Shown here: in pieces, positions 7,731 through 14,675 of the stretch
Numbering within the stretch: the stretch's first letter is position 1
Layout: each line of letters starts with the position of its first letter
DNA from: Anaerolineae bacterium
Lineage (GTDB): Bacteria > Chloroflexota > Anaerolineae > JAFGEY01
Assembly (NCBI GenBank): GCA_016931365.1
Contig: JAFGEY010000393.1
Location: forward strand, 1-16,384
Direction: 5' to 3'
Length of the DNA: 16,384 nucleotides
Position numbers and translations under genes: made by a program
The notes under the pieces: model-generated
The model's input: only the letters and a program-made list of their open reading frames with translations
The model's database searches: none
Told to the model about the DNA's origin: nothing

Positions 7731-8386
7731 ACTCGCCGCATTGGGAGGCCGTTACACCCGCGCTGCAAGAGGTATTGTCTTTGCTGCATCCATTTTATCT
7801 GGCCGGCGGCACCGCACTGGCTTTGCGCCTGGGACATCGCATCTCGCAAGACCTGGATTTGTTCGCCAACATCGAAACTATGGACGACGATCTGCGCCGG
7901 GGTATTGTGAGCGAGTTGCGCCAGGAACAAGCCGTTGAGATCGTGCAGGATTCGGTGTTAGGGTTGGTTTTGCACGTCAATGGGCAGCCGGTGAGTCTGT
8001 TCAGCTACGGGTATTCATTGTTAGCTCCCACCGATTCGGTCGGCGGCGTGCAGGTTGCCGGCCTCCTCGACATTGGCCTGATGAAGCTGGATGCCGTTGT
8101 CGGACGTGGCACGCGCAAGGATTTTTACGATTTGTACTTTATTGCACCGCTCATTTCGCTGGATGAATTACTGGCGCGCAGCAGTGACAAGTATGTTGAT
8201 TCACGCGGCCTGATCATGCAAGTCTTGACGGCTCTGGTGGATTTCGACATCGCCGAGCGACAAGATGAGCCACGTATGCTGCACCCTGTGGACTGGACGC
8301 AGATCAAGGCATTCTTCCTGGCCGAGGCCCGACGATTGGGACGGCGCTGGTTAGATATAACGGAATATAAAGATGTTTTACCTTGA
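7718..8386 (+). CDS. AbiEii/AbiGii-type nucleotidyltransferase (toxin family)
   Basis: This 222-residue protein carries the nucleotidyltransferase signature of the AbiEii/MenT-like family. The GGTALAL glycine loop (Gly30-Gly31-Thr32) is followed by LGHRISQDLDLF with the metal-binding pair Asp45 and Asp47, and later by GRGTRKDFYDLYF, the conserved Lys-Asp region. Known relatives are toxins of type IV-like systems; some MenT enzymes add nucleotides to tRNA 3' ends. In Abi systems they cause growth arrest during phage infection. All visible catalytic residues are intact, so an active enzyme is expected; the RNA target is unknown. It starts inside the end of the DUF6922-like gene, the usual order of antitoxin then toxin. 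ATG 7718 was chosen for its ribosome binding site and because the recognisable domain begins about residue 20. Confidence 0.85.
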   Translation: MAALDSPHWEAVTPALQEVLSLLHPFYLAGGTALALRLGHRISQDLDLFANIETMDDDLRRGIVSELRQEQAVEIVQDSVLGLVLHVNGQPVSLFSYGYSLLAPTDSVGGVQVAGLLDIGLMKLDAVVGRGTRKDFYDLYFIAPLISLDELLARSSDKYVDSRGLIMQVLTALVDFDIAERQDEPRMLHPVDWTQIKAFFLAEARRLGRRWLDITEYKDVLP

Positions 8387-8421
8387 TTGATATCTCATCA
8401 GGATGTCAATCTTGTTCAACT

Positions 8422-8425
8422 GAGG
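8422..8425 (+). promoter_or_regulatory. Ribosome binding site deciding the membrane protein start
   Basis: GAGG lies 6 nt before the ATG at 8432. The upstream in-frame TTG at 8387, which abuts the previous stop, has no comparable site. Confidence 0.45.
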
Positions 8426-8431
8426 TTTGCG

Positions 8432-9250
8432 ATGCCCACCTTTCCCACCTATCGCGGCGAACTGCCCCAATGCCTGAACCCGCTCACCCCGCGCCATTAC
8501 CTGCTGCTGGCCTATTGGATCTACTTTGGCCCCACCGCGCTCAAGTGCTATGTGTATCAGGCTGACCCAGAACTGTACGAAATCAGGCGTATGACAAGTA
8601 TTTTCCGTGCCTGGGCAGTGCCTGCATATAACAATCTGCTCATGATGGTACTGGGCGAAACAATCTTGTTTGTGGTGCTTGTTGGGTTGCCGCTTGCTCT
8701 GGTGAGCGGTGGAATGAAAGGCATCCCAATGAACTGGGCGAACTGGTTACTTGAGATGGCAGTCTCCACGGTGTTTGCCTATTCAAACTGTCTGTTGCTC
8801 AGTATGCTTGGGGCTCTGGCGGGAAGCGCGCCGAGAAGTGTTGCACTCAGCGTGTCGATCAGTGTACCGCTGGGTATGGCGATGGTGTTGATATTTGTCA
8901 TAGCAGAGGTCGGCGGGCATTTCCTTTTTGTAACACTTTTGATGTCCACATCGCGCGCGCACTTTTATATCTACGACCATTTAGTTGCTGTGCCTTTGCT
9001 ATGCACACAGAGAGCACAGTTCCAACTGCTACAATCAAGTCGAGCCGAGGGCCTGCGCTTGATTTGCGAGGTGGCAGCAAGTGGCTTATTTTTTCAACGT
9101 TGGGCATCGCAAGCGGCTCTATATCATTATCTTCACGTAAATGCATCTCCATTATCTTTATTCTATGTTTTACTTTCGTATCTTGGAGAGGATGATCATG
9201 TACTTGCGCCGGCCGAATGGGGCGATGAGAAAGGCGTGTCCGCTTTGTGA
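8432..9250 (+). CDS. Hypothetical multi-pass membrane protein, possibly the N-terminal part of a split ATPase gene
   Basis: I cannot assign this 272-residue protein a function. It opens with a soluble stretch containing CLNPLTPRHYLLLAYWIYF and ALKCYVYQADPELYE. About four hydrophobic segments follow, from AYNNLLMMVLGETILFVVLV through SVALSVSISVPLGMAMVLIF to the HFLFVTLLM stretch, and then a soluble C-terminal part. Base composition from about 8580 to 9240 is visibly more AT-rich than its neighbours, suggesting separate origin or relaxed selection. It ends at TGA 9248-9250, yet the same frame continues open (QLLLGELDGRWVDTH...) to 9592. The TGA may therefore be a nonsense mutation in a longer gene that also held the downstream ATPase. 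Alternatively it is a complete membrane anchor working with the ATPase. Start ATG 8432 has a GAGG site; TTG 8387 is the alternative. Confidence 0.6.
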   Translation: MPTFPTYRGELPQCLNPLTPRHYLLLAYWIYFGPTALKCYVYQADPELYEIRRMTSIFRAWAVPAYNNLLMMVLGETILFVVLVGLPLALVSGGMKGIPMNWANWLLEMAVSTVFAYSNCLLLSMLGALAGSAPRSVALSVSISVPLGMAMVLIFVIAEVGGHFLFVTLLMSTSRAHFYIYDHLVAVPLLCTQRAQFQLLQSSRAEGLRLICEVAASGLFFQRWASQAALYHYLHVNASPLSLFYVLLSYLGEDDHVLAPAEWGDEKGVSAL

Positions 9251-9256
9251 CAGCTC

Positions 9257-9592
9257 TTGTTGGGCGAACTGGACGGGCGGTGGGTGGATACGCACCAATC
9301 ACTAGATCGCCTGGTCTGGCGGCTCACATGGCCGCTGCGCTGCCGCGAGGAGACGCCGCTCACCCATTTTGCCGGGATGCTGTACGAGCTGCTGGACACT
9401 GAGCGGGTTGACGCGGATGAGTTTGACTTGCAACGCTATGCCGACGCCTACACCGGCGTGGTGGCCTACCCCGACGGGGTCGAGATCGCCCACACCTTTG
9501 AATGGATGGCCCGGTTTTTGACGCGTGACAGGCTCGAATTGCTCGCCGACAGCTTCCCGGAAGCTCGGCGCCTATCCGTCCCAGCGTATTGA
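9257..9592 (+). CDS. Short helical ORF between membrane protein and ATPase; possible fragment
   Basis: This 111-residue reading frame lies directly after, and in the same frame as, the membrane protein gene, with six bases between TGA and its first possible start (TTG 9257). No ribosome binding site precedes it. It is rich in helices and charged residues (DTERVDADEFDLQRYADAY, FEWMARFLTRDRLELLADSF) and has no motif I recognise. The stop TGA overlaps the TTG start of the ATPase by 4 nt (TTGA). Two readings fit. It may be the middle piece of a once-continuous membrane-ATPase protein broken by an in-frame stop and a frameshift, or a coupled small partner of the ATPase. Lack of a good start favours the fragment view. 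The composition returns here to the high-GC style of the ATPase. Confidence 0.45.
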   Translation: MLGELDGRWVDTHQSLDRLVWRLTWPLRCREETPLTHFAGMLYELLDTERVDADEFDLQRYADAYTGVVAYPDGVEIAHTFEWMARFLTRDRLELLADSFPEARRLSVPAY

Positions 9593-10998
9593 CAGCGCTA
9601 GAACGCCTGGGTGGGATCGGTGCCGAGGTCGCCGCCTACCGCGATGCGACCAGCCGGGCCAACAAGCTGGCCGCGCTGGCCCGCGCCACAGGTGAACTCG
9701 ACGACCTGGATAAATACGTCCAGGCCGAGGTCGTCGCGCCGGAGCAATACATCCTGCGGCGCATCATTCGTCAGTGGCGGCGATTGGTCAGCGAGGCCGG
9801 CGGTGTGACCGGGCGCGCGCAGGTCGCCGGGCCGCTGCCCAATCCCTACGTCGCCGGCAATCCGGTGGAGGGCAACCTGTTCGTCGGGCGCGATGATATC
9901 ATGCGCCGCCTGGAAGAGTTGTGGAGCGGCGCGGGGCAAAAGCCGTCGGTTGTCATCTATGGCCACCGGCGGATGGGTAAAACCTCTATTTTGCACAACG
10001 TTGGCGCACGATTTGGCTCACAGACCGCCGTTGTCGACTTTAATATGCAGCGTGTTGGCTTTGTCGCCAGTACGGGCGAGTTGCTCGCTAACTTGGCGTT
10101 AGCACTCTATGACAGTCTGCCCAATGCGGCTGAACGAGGGTTGGCTGAGCCAAGTGTCAGCGATTATTCGACCGGCAATCCGTATACGGCATTCGATCGA
10201 TTCCTGAAGCAATTGGCGCGTGTGCGCGCGCGGCGGCGCTTCATCGTCGCCGTCGACGAGTTCGAGTTGATCGAGCGGGACGTCCTGGAGGGCAAACTGG
10301 AGCTGCACCTGCTCGATTTCTGGCGCGGCGTCATCCAGACCTATCCCTGGTTCGTCATGGCCTTTGCCGGACTGCACACACTGGATGAGATGCGCCATGA
10401 TTACTGGCACCCGCTCTTTGGCAGCGTGACCGCCATCCCGGTCAGTTTCCTTGCGCCGGCGGCAGCGCGACAGTTGATCACTAACCCCTCACCCGATTTT
10501 GACCTGGACTATGACGAGGCGGCGATCCGGCAGATCATCGACCTGACGCACGGGCAGCCCTACCTGGTGCAGCTCGTCGGCCACGGCCTGGTGAGCCGCT
10601 TTAACCGGCAGACCTTTGAAGAGGGCGTCGAGCGCGAGCGGCGCTTTGCCGCCGCCGACGTGCAGGCGGTGATCGGCGCGCCGGACTTTTACCGCGACGG
10701 CGACGCCTATTTCACCGGCGTGTGGCGGCAGGCTGAGACAACGCAGCCGGCCGGGCAGGTCGAGGTGCTGCGCGTGCTGGCCCAGGCGCAAGGCGGATTG
10801 TCTGCAGACGAGATCGCCCAACGGTGCGAATTGGCCTCGGAAAATGCTCAAAGCGCAATCAAGACGCTGCATCAGCACGATGTGCTGGCCGAAACAGATG
10901 GTCGCTGGCAGTTCACCGTCGAGTTGATGCGGCGGTGGGTCGAGGATCAGAAACCAGGTTTTGGCGAGCAGGCTCGCTTGGAAAAACCTGGTTTCTAG
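9589..10998 (+). CDS. AAA/STAND-like P-loop ATPase with C-terminal winged-helix region
   Basis: The 469-residue protein has a helical N-terminal part (about 1-80), then NPYVAGNPVEGNLFVGRDD introducing an archaeal-type AAA ATPase (PF01637-like). Walker A is GHRRMGKTS with Lys131, and Walker B is FIVAVDEFE with Asp223-Glu224. The AAA part ends with LTHGQPYLVQLVGHGL at about 330-345. Residues about 385-455 look like a winged helix (EVLRVLAQAQGGLSADEIAQRC ... NAQSAIKTLHQHDVL). Such ATPases serve as sensors or regulators in conflict and signalling loci. The start is uncertain: TTG 9589 has no ribosome binding site and lies in the TTGA overlap with the previous ORF. Homology-like sequence appears to begin right at the frame junction, so the N-terminus may be supplied by the preceding frame. 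The last 16 residues (QKPGFGEQARLEKPGF) are encoded by a palindromic repeat. The RtcB gene follows after 12 nt. Confidence 0.78.
   Translation: MTALERLGGIGAEVAAYRDATSRANKLAALARATGELDDLDKYVQAEVVAPEQYILRRIIRQWRRLVSEAGGVTGRAQVAGPLPNPYVAGNPVEGNLFVGRDDIMRRLEELWSGAGQKPSVVIYGHRRMGKTSILHNVGARFGSQTAVVDFNMQRVGFVASTGELLANLALALYDSLPNAAERGLAEPSVSDYSTGNPYTAFDRFLKQLARVRARRRFIVAVDEFELIERDVLEGKLELHLLDFWRGVIQTYPWFVMAFAGLHTLDEMRHDYWHPLFGSVTAIPVSFLAPAAARQLITNPSPDFDLDYDEAAIRQIIDLTHGQPYLVQLVGHGLVSRFNRQTFEEGVERERRFAAADVQAVIGAPDFYRDGDAYFTGVWRQAETTQPAGQVEVLRVLAQAQGGLSADEIAQRCELASENAQSAIKTLHQHDVLAETDGRWQFTVELMRRWVEDQKPGFGEQARLEKPGF
10949..10996 (+). repeat. Palindromic repeat element forming the 3' end of the ATPase gene
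   Basis: Perfect 14-nt inverted arms, AGAAACCAGGTTTT (10949-10962) and its complement (10983-10996), enclose an inner hairpin GCGAGC-AG-GCTCGC (10964-10977). Both arms are coding and give the duplicated peptide KPGF. AGAAACC-type palindromes are common intergenic repeats in Chloroflexota and cyanobacteria, as recalled. No T-run follows, so it is not a classical terminator. As RNA it would fold just upstream of the RtcB ribosome binding site. Confidence 0.75.
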
Positions 10999-11010
10999 AG
11001 GAGGTCGGCG

Positions 11011-12483
11011 ATGCAAGAGATCAAGGTCAACGATCAAGTCACGATCAAGCAGCTTGACGACTATACCTGGCAGGTGCCCCGCAGCGGCGACATGCGCGTG
11101 CCGGGGCGCATCTATACCGACCGGGCCGGGATCAAAGAGTTGGTGCGCGAGATGCAGAGCCAGGACTGGAGCGCGCTCAAGCAGATCGTCAACGTGGCCT
11201 GCCTGCCCGGCATTCAGACCGCGTCGCTGGCTATGGCCGACATCCACCCCGGCTACGGCTTTCCCATCGGCGGGGTGGGCGCGTTCAGCCTCGACGAGGG
11301 TGTGGTCAGCATGGCCGGCGTTGGATATGACATCAATTGCGGCGTGCGCACGCTGCGCACCATGCTGCACCGCGACGACATTGAGGATAAAAAAGAAGAT
11401 TTGGCGAACGCTTTGTATCAGACCGTGCCCGCCGGACTCGGCTCGGAGGGCAACATCCACCTGACGATGAAAGAGATGGACAAGCTGCTCATCCAGGGCG
11501 CCGAGTGGGTGGTGCGGCGCGGCTACGGCCTGGCCGAAGACCTGGATTACGTCGAAGAGCGCGGCTGCATCGCCGGGGCCGATCCGGACACGGTCAGCGC
11601 CAAGGCCAAAGAACGCGAACTGAAACAGATCGGCTCGCTCGGCTCCGGCAATCACTATCTGGAAGTGCAGTGGGTCGAGACGGTGTTCGATCCTGCTGCG
11701 GCAGATGCCTACGGCCTCTTTCCCGGCCAGATTTTGATCAGCATCCATTCCGGCAGCCGCGCGCTGGGCCACCAGATCGGCGCCGATTCGCTCAAGCTGC
11801 TCGACGCGGCCAGCCGCCGATACAACATCCCCATCCGCGACCGCGAGCTGGTCTGCGCGCCCTTTGACAGCCCGGAGGGACGGGAGTACATGGCCGCCGT
11901 GTACTGCGGGATCAACGTCGCTTTTGCCAACCGGCAGGCGCTCGCCTACCTGGCGCGCGAGGCCTTTCAAAAAGCGCTGCGGATCAAGCCGGGGCAGATC
12001 GCCACCCTCTACGAGGTCGCGCACAACACGGCCAAGGTCGAAACGCACACTGTCGATGGCGTAGCAAAGAAACTCGTCGTGCATCGTAAAGGGGCCACCC
12101 GCGCCTTTGGCCCCGGCCGGCCGGAAGTGCCGGAGGCCTACCGCGCGGTGGGGCAGCCGGTGCTGGTCGGCGGGACGATGGGCACCTGCTCGTACATCTT
12201 GAGCGGCACGCAAAGGGCGATGGATGCGACCTTTGGCAGCGCCTTGCACGGCGCGGGGCGGACGATGTCGCGCAACCAGGCGATCAAGCAGTTTCGCGCC
12301 GACGACCTGATCAGACGCCTGGACGGGCAGGGCATCATCGTGCGCGGGCACTCGAAAAAAGGCCTGGCCGAAGAAGCGCCCGGCGCGTACAAGGACGTCG
12401 ATGAGGTGGTCGAGATCATGCATAACGCCGGGATCGTACACAAAGTAGCTCGCGTCCGGCCGCTGATCTGCATCAAGGGTTGA
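11011..12483 (+). CDS. rtcB: RNA-splicing ligase RtcB (3'-phosphate/5'-OH RNA ligase)
   Basis: RtcB joins RNA ends bearing 3'-phosphate or 2',3'-cyclic phosphate to 5'-OH ends, using GTP and manganese, in tRNA splicing and RNA repair. This 490-residue protein has the full motif set: GVGYDINCGVR with metal-binding Asp107 and Cys110, GSGNHYLEVQ, SIHSGSRALGHQIG, APFDSPEGREYMAA, EVAHNTAKVE, GTMGTCSYIL, and ALHGAGRTMSR with His413 as the likely guanylylated residue. Length and motif order are normal, so it should be active. ATG 11011 follows a strong AGAGGAGGT site by 5 nt. It lies 12 nt after the ATPase gene and two genes further from the AbiEii toxin; the setting could indicate repair of damaged RNA, but this is only inference. 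No archease or RtcA gene is visible beside it. The stop codon lies inside the promoter of the next gene. Confidence 0.95.
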   Translation: MQEIKVNDQVTIKQLDDYTWQVPRSGDMRVPGRIYTDRAGIKELVREMQSQDWSALKQIVNVACLPGIQTASLAMADIHPGYGFPIGGVGAFSLDEGVVSMAGVGYDINCGVRTLRTMLHRDDIEDKKEDLANALYQTVPAGLGSEGNIHLTMKEMDKLLIQGAEWVVRRGYGLAEDLDYVEERGCIAGADPDTVSAKAKERELKQIGSLGSGNHYLEVQWVETVFDPAAADAYGLFPGQILISIHSGSRALGHQIGADSLKLLDAASRRYNIPIRDRELVCAPFDSPEGREYMAAVYCGINVAFANRQALAYLAREAFQKALRIKPGQIATLYEVAHNTAKVETHTVDGVAKKLVVHRKGATRAFGPGRPEVPEAYRAVGQPVLVGGTMGTCSYILSGTQRAMDATFGSALHGAGRTMSRNQAIKQFRADDLIRRLDGQGIIVRGHSKKGLAEEAPGAYKDVDEVVEIMHNAGIVHKVARVRPLICIKG

Positions 12484-12508
12484 CAAACCGCCCATTTCCA
12501 GGTATATT
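12480..12508 (+). promoter_or_regulatory. Sigma-70-type promoter TTGACA-17-TATATT
   Basis: TTGACA (12480-12485) and TATATT (12503-12508) are separated by exactly 17 nt. The -35 box overlaps the rtcB stop codon. Transcription would start near 12515 and give a leader of about 75 nt containing the first copy of a 26-bp repeat before the kinase-family gene. This is the best promoter match seen in the window, so the last two plus-strand genes may be transcribed separately from the rtcB run. Confidence 0.6.
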
Positions 12509-12517
12509 CGTTTCCGA

Positions 12518-12543
12518 CAGTCAGCCGTCAGCGGTCAGCCGTC
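12518..12543 (+). repeat. 26-bp repeat, copy 1
   Basis: A 26-nt unit beginning CAGTCAGCCGTCAG and ending GGTCAGCCGTC is repeated at 13076-13101 with a single difference (C versus T at unit position 15). It is itself built of CAGCCGTC-like sub-repeats and lies in the leader of the kinase-family gene, between its promoter and ribosome binding site. Likely a dispersed intergenic repeat; function unknown. Confidence 0.7.
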
Positions 12544-12588
12544 GGCAGTCGGATTCACCTTTGTTTTTCTTCACAAACGGAGGCCCCA

Positions 12589-13074
12589 ATGGAACTCAAG
12601 CTCGTCCAGATCGACAAGCCCGAAGAGATGAATTTTATCCTCGGACACTCTCATTTTATCAAGACGGTCGAAGACGTTCACGAGGCGATGGTCAATGCCG
12701 TGCCCGGGGCCAGATTCGGCGTGGCCTTTTGCGAGGCTTCCGGCCCGGCGCTGGTGCGCGCCAGCGGCACTGACCCTGACCTGGTCGAACTGGCCAAAAG
12801 GAACGCGCTGGCCCTCTCGGCGGGACACTCGTTCATCGTGATGCTCGGCCCCGGCCTGTACCCGCTCAATGTGTTGAACGCGATCAAGGCCGTGCCCGAA
12901 GTGTGCCGCGTGTTTTGCGCCACGGCAAATCCCACCCAGGTGATCCTGGTCGAAACGGAGCAGGGGCGCGGCATTTTGGGCGTGGTCGATGGGTTCATCA
13001 CCCAGGGTGCCGAGACCGAAGCGGACGTCGAAAAACGCAAAGGGTTTTTGCGCATGATCGGGTACAAACTCTAG
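12589..13074 (+). CDS. Adenosine-specific kinase family protein (DUF355/PF04008)
   Basis: The 161-residue protein matches the small family described as adenosine-specific kinase, known structurally from thermophiles. Typical features are the opening ELKLVQIDKPEEMNFILGHSHFIKT (residues 2-26), the segment PGARFGVAFCEASGPALVR, the helix LAKRNALALSAGHSF, the strand FIVMLGPGLYPLNVLNAI, and the C-terminal GRGILGVVDGF. The family is thought to bind adenosine or AMP; its physiological role is poorly defined, and no P-loop or ribokinase motif is present. Length equals the family norm. ATG 12589 is preceded by GGAGG at 5 nt. A consensus promoter starts its transcript at about 12515. Two nearly identical 26-bp repeats flank the gene, and xylulokinase follows after 71 nt, probably on the same transcript. 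Confidence 0.9.
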   Translation: MELKLVQIDKPEEMNFILGHSHFIKTVEDVHEAMVNAVPGARFGVAFCEASGPALVRASGTDPDLVELAKRNALALSAGHSFIVMLGPGLYPLNVLNAIKAVPEVCRVFCATANPTQVILVETEQGRGILGVVDGFITQGAETEADVEKRKGFLRMIGYKL

Positions 13075-13075
13075 G

Positions 13076-13101
13076 CAGTCAGCCGTCAGTGGTCAGCCGT
13101 C
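13076..13101 (+). repeat. 26-bp repeat, copy 2
   Basis: Second copy of the CAGTCAGCCGTCAG... unit, starting 2 nt after the stop of the kinase-family gene, with one base different from the copy at 12518. The two copies are direct repeats that bracket that gene, 558 bp apart. Confidence 0.7.
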
Positions 13102-13102
13102 A

Positions 13103-13119
13103 CGGATGTATTTCATCCG
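13103..13119 (+). other. Small hairpin upstream of xylulokinase
   Basis: CGGATG and CATCCG form a 6-bp stem with a 5-nt loop, directly after the second 26-bp repeat. No T-run follows. It could be a weak RNA structure or a regulator half-site pair; with one instance its role cannot be decided. Confidence 0.3.
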
Positions 13120-13133
13120 AGCGGTCAAATTCA

Positions 13134-13139
13134 GAGGAG
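13134..13139 (+). promoter_or_regulatory. Ribosome binding site deciding the xylulokinase start
   Basis: GAGGAG ends 6 nt before ATG 13146, where the conserved FGGY opening (YLLGIDIST) begins. The frame is open far upstream inside the preceding gene, but that part is unrelated sequence. Confidence 0.7.
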
Positions 13140-13145
13140 AGAAAT

Positions 13146-14648
13146 ATGGCCTATCTACTCGGCATTGATATCAGCACCACCGGCAACAAGGCGTTGCTCG
13201 TCGACGAGCGCGGGCAGGTCGTCGCGGTGGCGGCGACAGAAAACCCCATTTCCACGCCCAAACCGCTCTGGTCGGAGCAAGACCCGGCCGATTGGTGGTC
13301 GGGCATCCAGGCGGCGATCCACCAACTGTGGGCCGACGCCGGCATCGGGAGCGAGCAGGTGATCGGCGTCGGCCTCACCGGGCAGATGCACGGCCTGGTG
13401 CTGCTCGACAAGGAGGGCCGCGTGCTGCGCCCGTCGATTTTGTGGAACGATCAGCGCACCGGCGCGCAGTGCGCGTGGATCACCCAAAAGGTCGGCCTGG
13501 AGAACCTGCTGGCCTGGACGGGCAGCCCGGCCTTGCCCGGCTTTACCGCGCCCAAAATCCTCTGGGTGCGCGACAACGAGCCGGATGTGTACGCCCAGGC
13601 TGCGCACGTCTTGCTGCCCAAAGATTACATTCGCTACAAACTGACCGGCGTTTATGCCACCGATAGGGCCGGCGCGTCGGGGATGACGCTGCTCGACCTC
13701 AAGACACGCACCTGGTCGATGGAGATGCTCAAGGCGTTGGACATCCCCGCCGAGTGGCTGCCGCCCACGCACGAAGGCCCGCAGATCACCGGTGTGATCA
13801 GCGCGGCGGGCGCGGCGGCGACCGGCCTCAAGGCCGGGACGCCGGTGATGGGCGGCGGCGGCGATCAGGCGGCGGGCGCGGTGGGCGTCGGCGCAGTCAA
13901 GCCGGGGGTGGTCGGGCTGGTGCTGGGCACGTCCGGCGTGGTCTTTGCCTCCACCGGCGAGCCGCTTTACGAAAAGAACGGGCTGCTGCAAGGCCACTGT
14001 CACGCCGTGCCGGGGCGATGGCACCTGATGGGAGTGATGCTCTCGGCGGCGGGCAGCCTGCGCTGGTACCGCGACACCGTCGCGCCGGGGATGGGCTACG
14101 ACAACCTGCTGGCGCCGGCCGCCGACGTGCCGGCGGGCAGCGAGGGATTGGTCTTTTTGCCCTACCTCACCGGCGAGCGCGTGCCCTATGCCGATCCCAA
14201 CGCCAGGGGTGCGTTCATCGGCCTGACCGTGCGCCACGGCATCCCGCACATGACGCGATCGGTGCTGGAGGGGGTGGCTTTTGGCCTGCGCGACAGCATG
14301 GAATTGATCCGCGGCGCGGGGCTGGGGCAGATCGAGCAGGTGCGCGTCTCCGGCGGCGGAGCGCGCAGCGCGCTGTGGCGGCAGATTTTGGCCGACGTGA
14401 TGGACTGCGAACTGGTCACGGTCAACACCACCGAGGGCGCGGCCTACGGCGCGGCGCTGCTGGCCGGCGTCGGCGCGGGGATGTGGGCCGACGTGGACGC
14501 GGCCTGCGCGGCGGCGATCCAGGTGGTCGAGCGCACCTCACCGCAGCCGGATCAGGTGGCCCGCTACCGGGCGTTTTATGACATCTATCATGGCCTGTAT
14601 GGCAAACTCAAGAGCACCTTTGACGAATTGACCACATTGGTGCTTTAG
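13146..14648 (+). CDS. xylB: Xylulokinase, FGGY carbohydrate kinase family
   Basis: This 500-residue protein phosphorylates D-xylulose to xylulose 5-phosphate, feeding the pentose phosphate pathway. It has the two-lobed FGGY layout. The N-terminal ATPase strand is LLGIDISTTGNKALLVDERG. GQMHGLVLLD and ILWNDQRT mark the substrate lobe, and KDYIRYKLTG with AGASGMTLLDLKTRTW follows. GGGGDQAAGAVGVG holds the expected catalytic base Asp240. The C-terminal ATP site shows GTSGVV, LPYLTGERVPYADPNARGAF, GLRDSMELI and VSGGGARSALWRQILAD. Length and motifs match XylB, and QMHG favours xylulokinase over glycerol or gluconate kinase. No xylose isomerase, transporter or regulator is adjacent, so the exact sugar is slightly uncertain. 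It lies 71 nt after the kinase-family gene, probably sharing its promoter; no separate promoter is evident. Confidence 0.92.
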   Translation: MAYLLGIDISTTGNKALLVDERGQVVAVAATENPISTPKPLWSEQDPADWWSGIQAAIHQLWADAGIGSEQVIGVGLTGQMHGLVLLDKEGRVLRPSILWNDQRTGAQCAWITQKVGLENLLAWTGSPALPGFTAPKILWVRDNEPDVYAQAAHVLLPKDYIRYKLTGVYATDRAGASGMTLLDLKTRTWSMEMLKALDIPAEWLPPTHEGPQITGVISAAGAAATGLKAGTPVMGGGGDQAAGAVGVGAVKPGVVGLVLGTSGVVFASTGEPLYEKNGLLQGHCHAVPGRWHLMGVMLSAAGSLRWYRDTVAPGMGYDNLLAPAADVPAGSEGLVFLPYLTGERVPYADPNARGAFIGLTVRHGIPHMTRSVLEGVAFGLRDSMELIRGAGLGQIEQVRVSGGGARSALWRQILADVMDCELVTVNTTEGAAYGAALLAGVGAGMWADVDAACAAAIQVVERTSPQPDQVARYRAFYDIYHGLYGKLKSTFDELTTLVL

Positions 14649-14675
14649 CATCATCCTTATACGCCAATTGACAAT

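Noticed and set aside
9570..9595. Programmed ribosomal frameshift joining the short ORF to the ATPase
   Set aside because: No slippery heptamer or downstream pseudoknot is evident near the junction; simple frameshift damage or TTGA coupling explains it better.
10949..10996. Rho-independent terminator at the end of the ATPase gene
   Set aside because: The hairpin is strong, but no T-run follows it. The rtcB ribosome binding site comes at once, so it is better described as a repeat element.
10489..12495. A 668-codon open frame on the minus strand
   Set aside because: It lies opposite rtcB and the end of the ATPase gene, both with clear motifs. High GC leaves the antisense frame open, and its translation is His/Arg/Ala-rich with no domain.
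12518..13101. Possible CRISPR array from repeated 26-bp units
   Set aside because: There are only two copies, separated by a whole gene, with no spacer-like regular spacing and no cas genes.
13155..14249. A 364-codon minus-strand frame and a 275-codon plus frame inside xylulokinase
   Set aside because: Both overlap the recognised FGGY kinase and have low-complexity Arg/Ala/Gly-rich translations typical of frame shadows.
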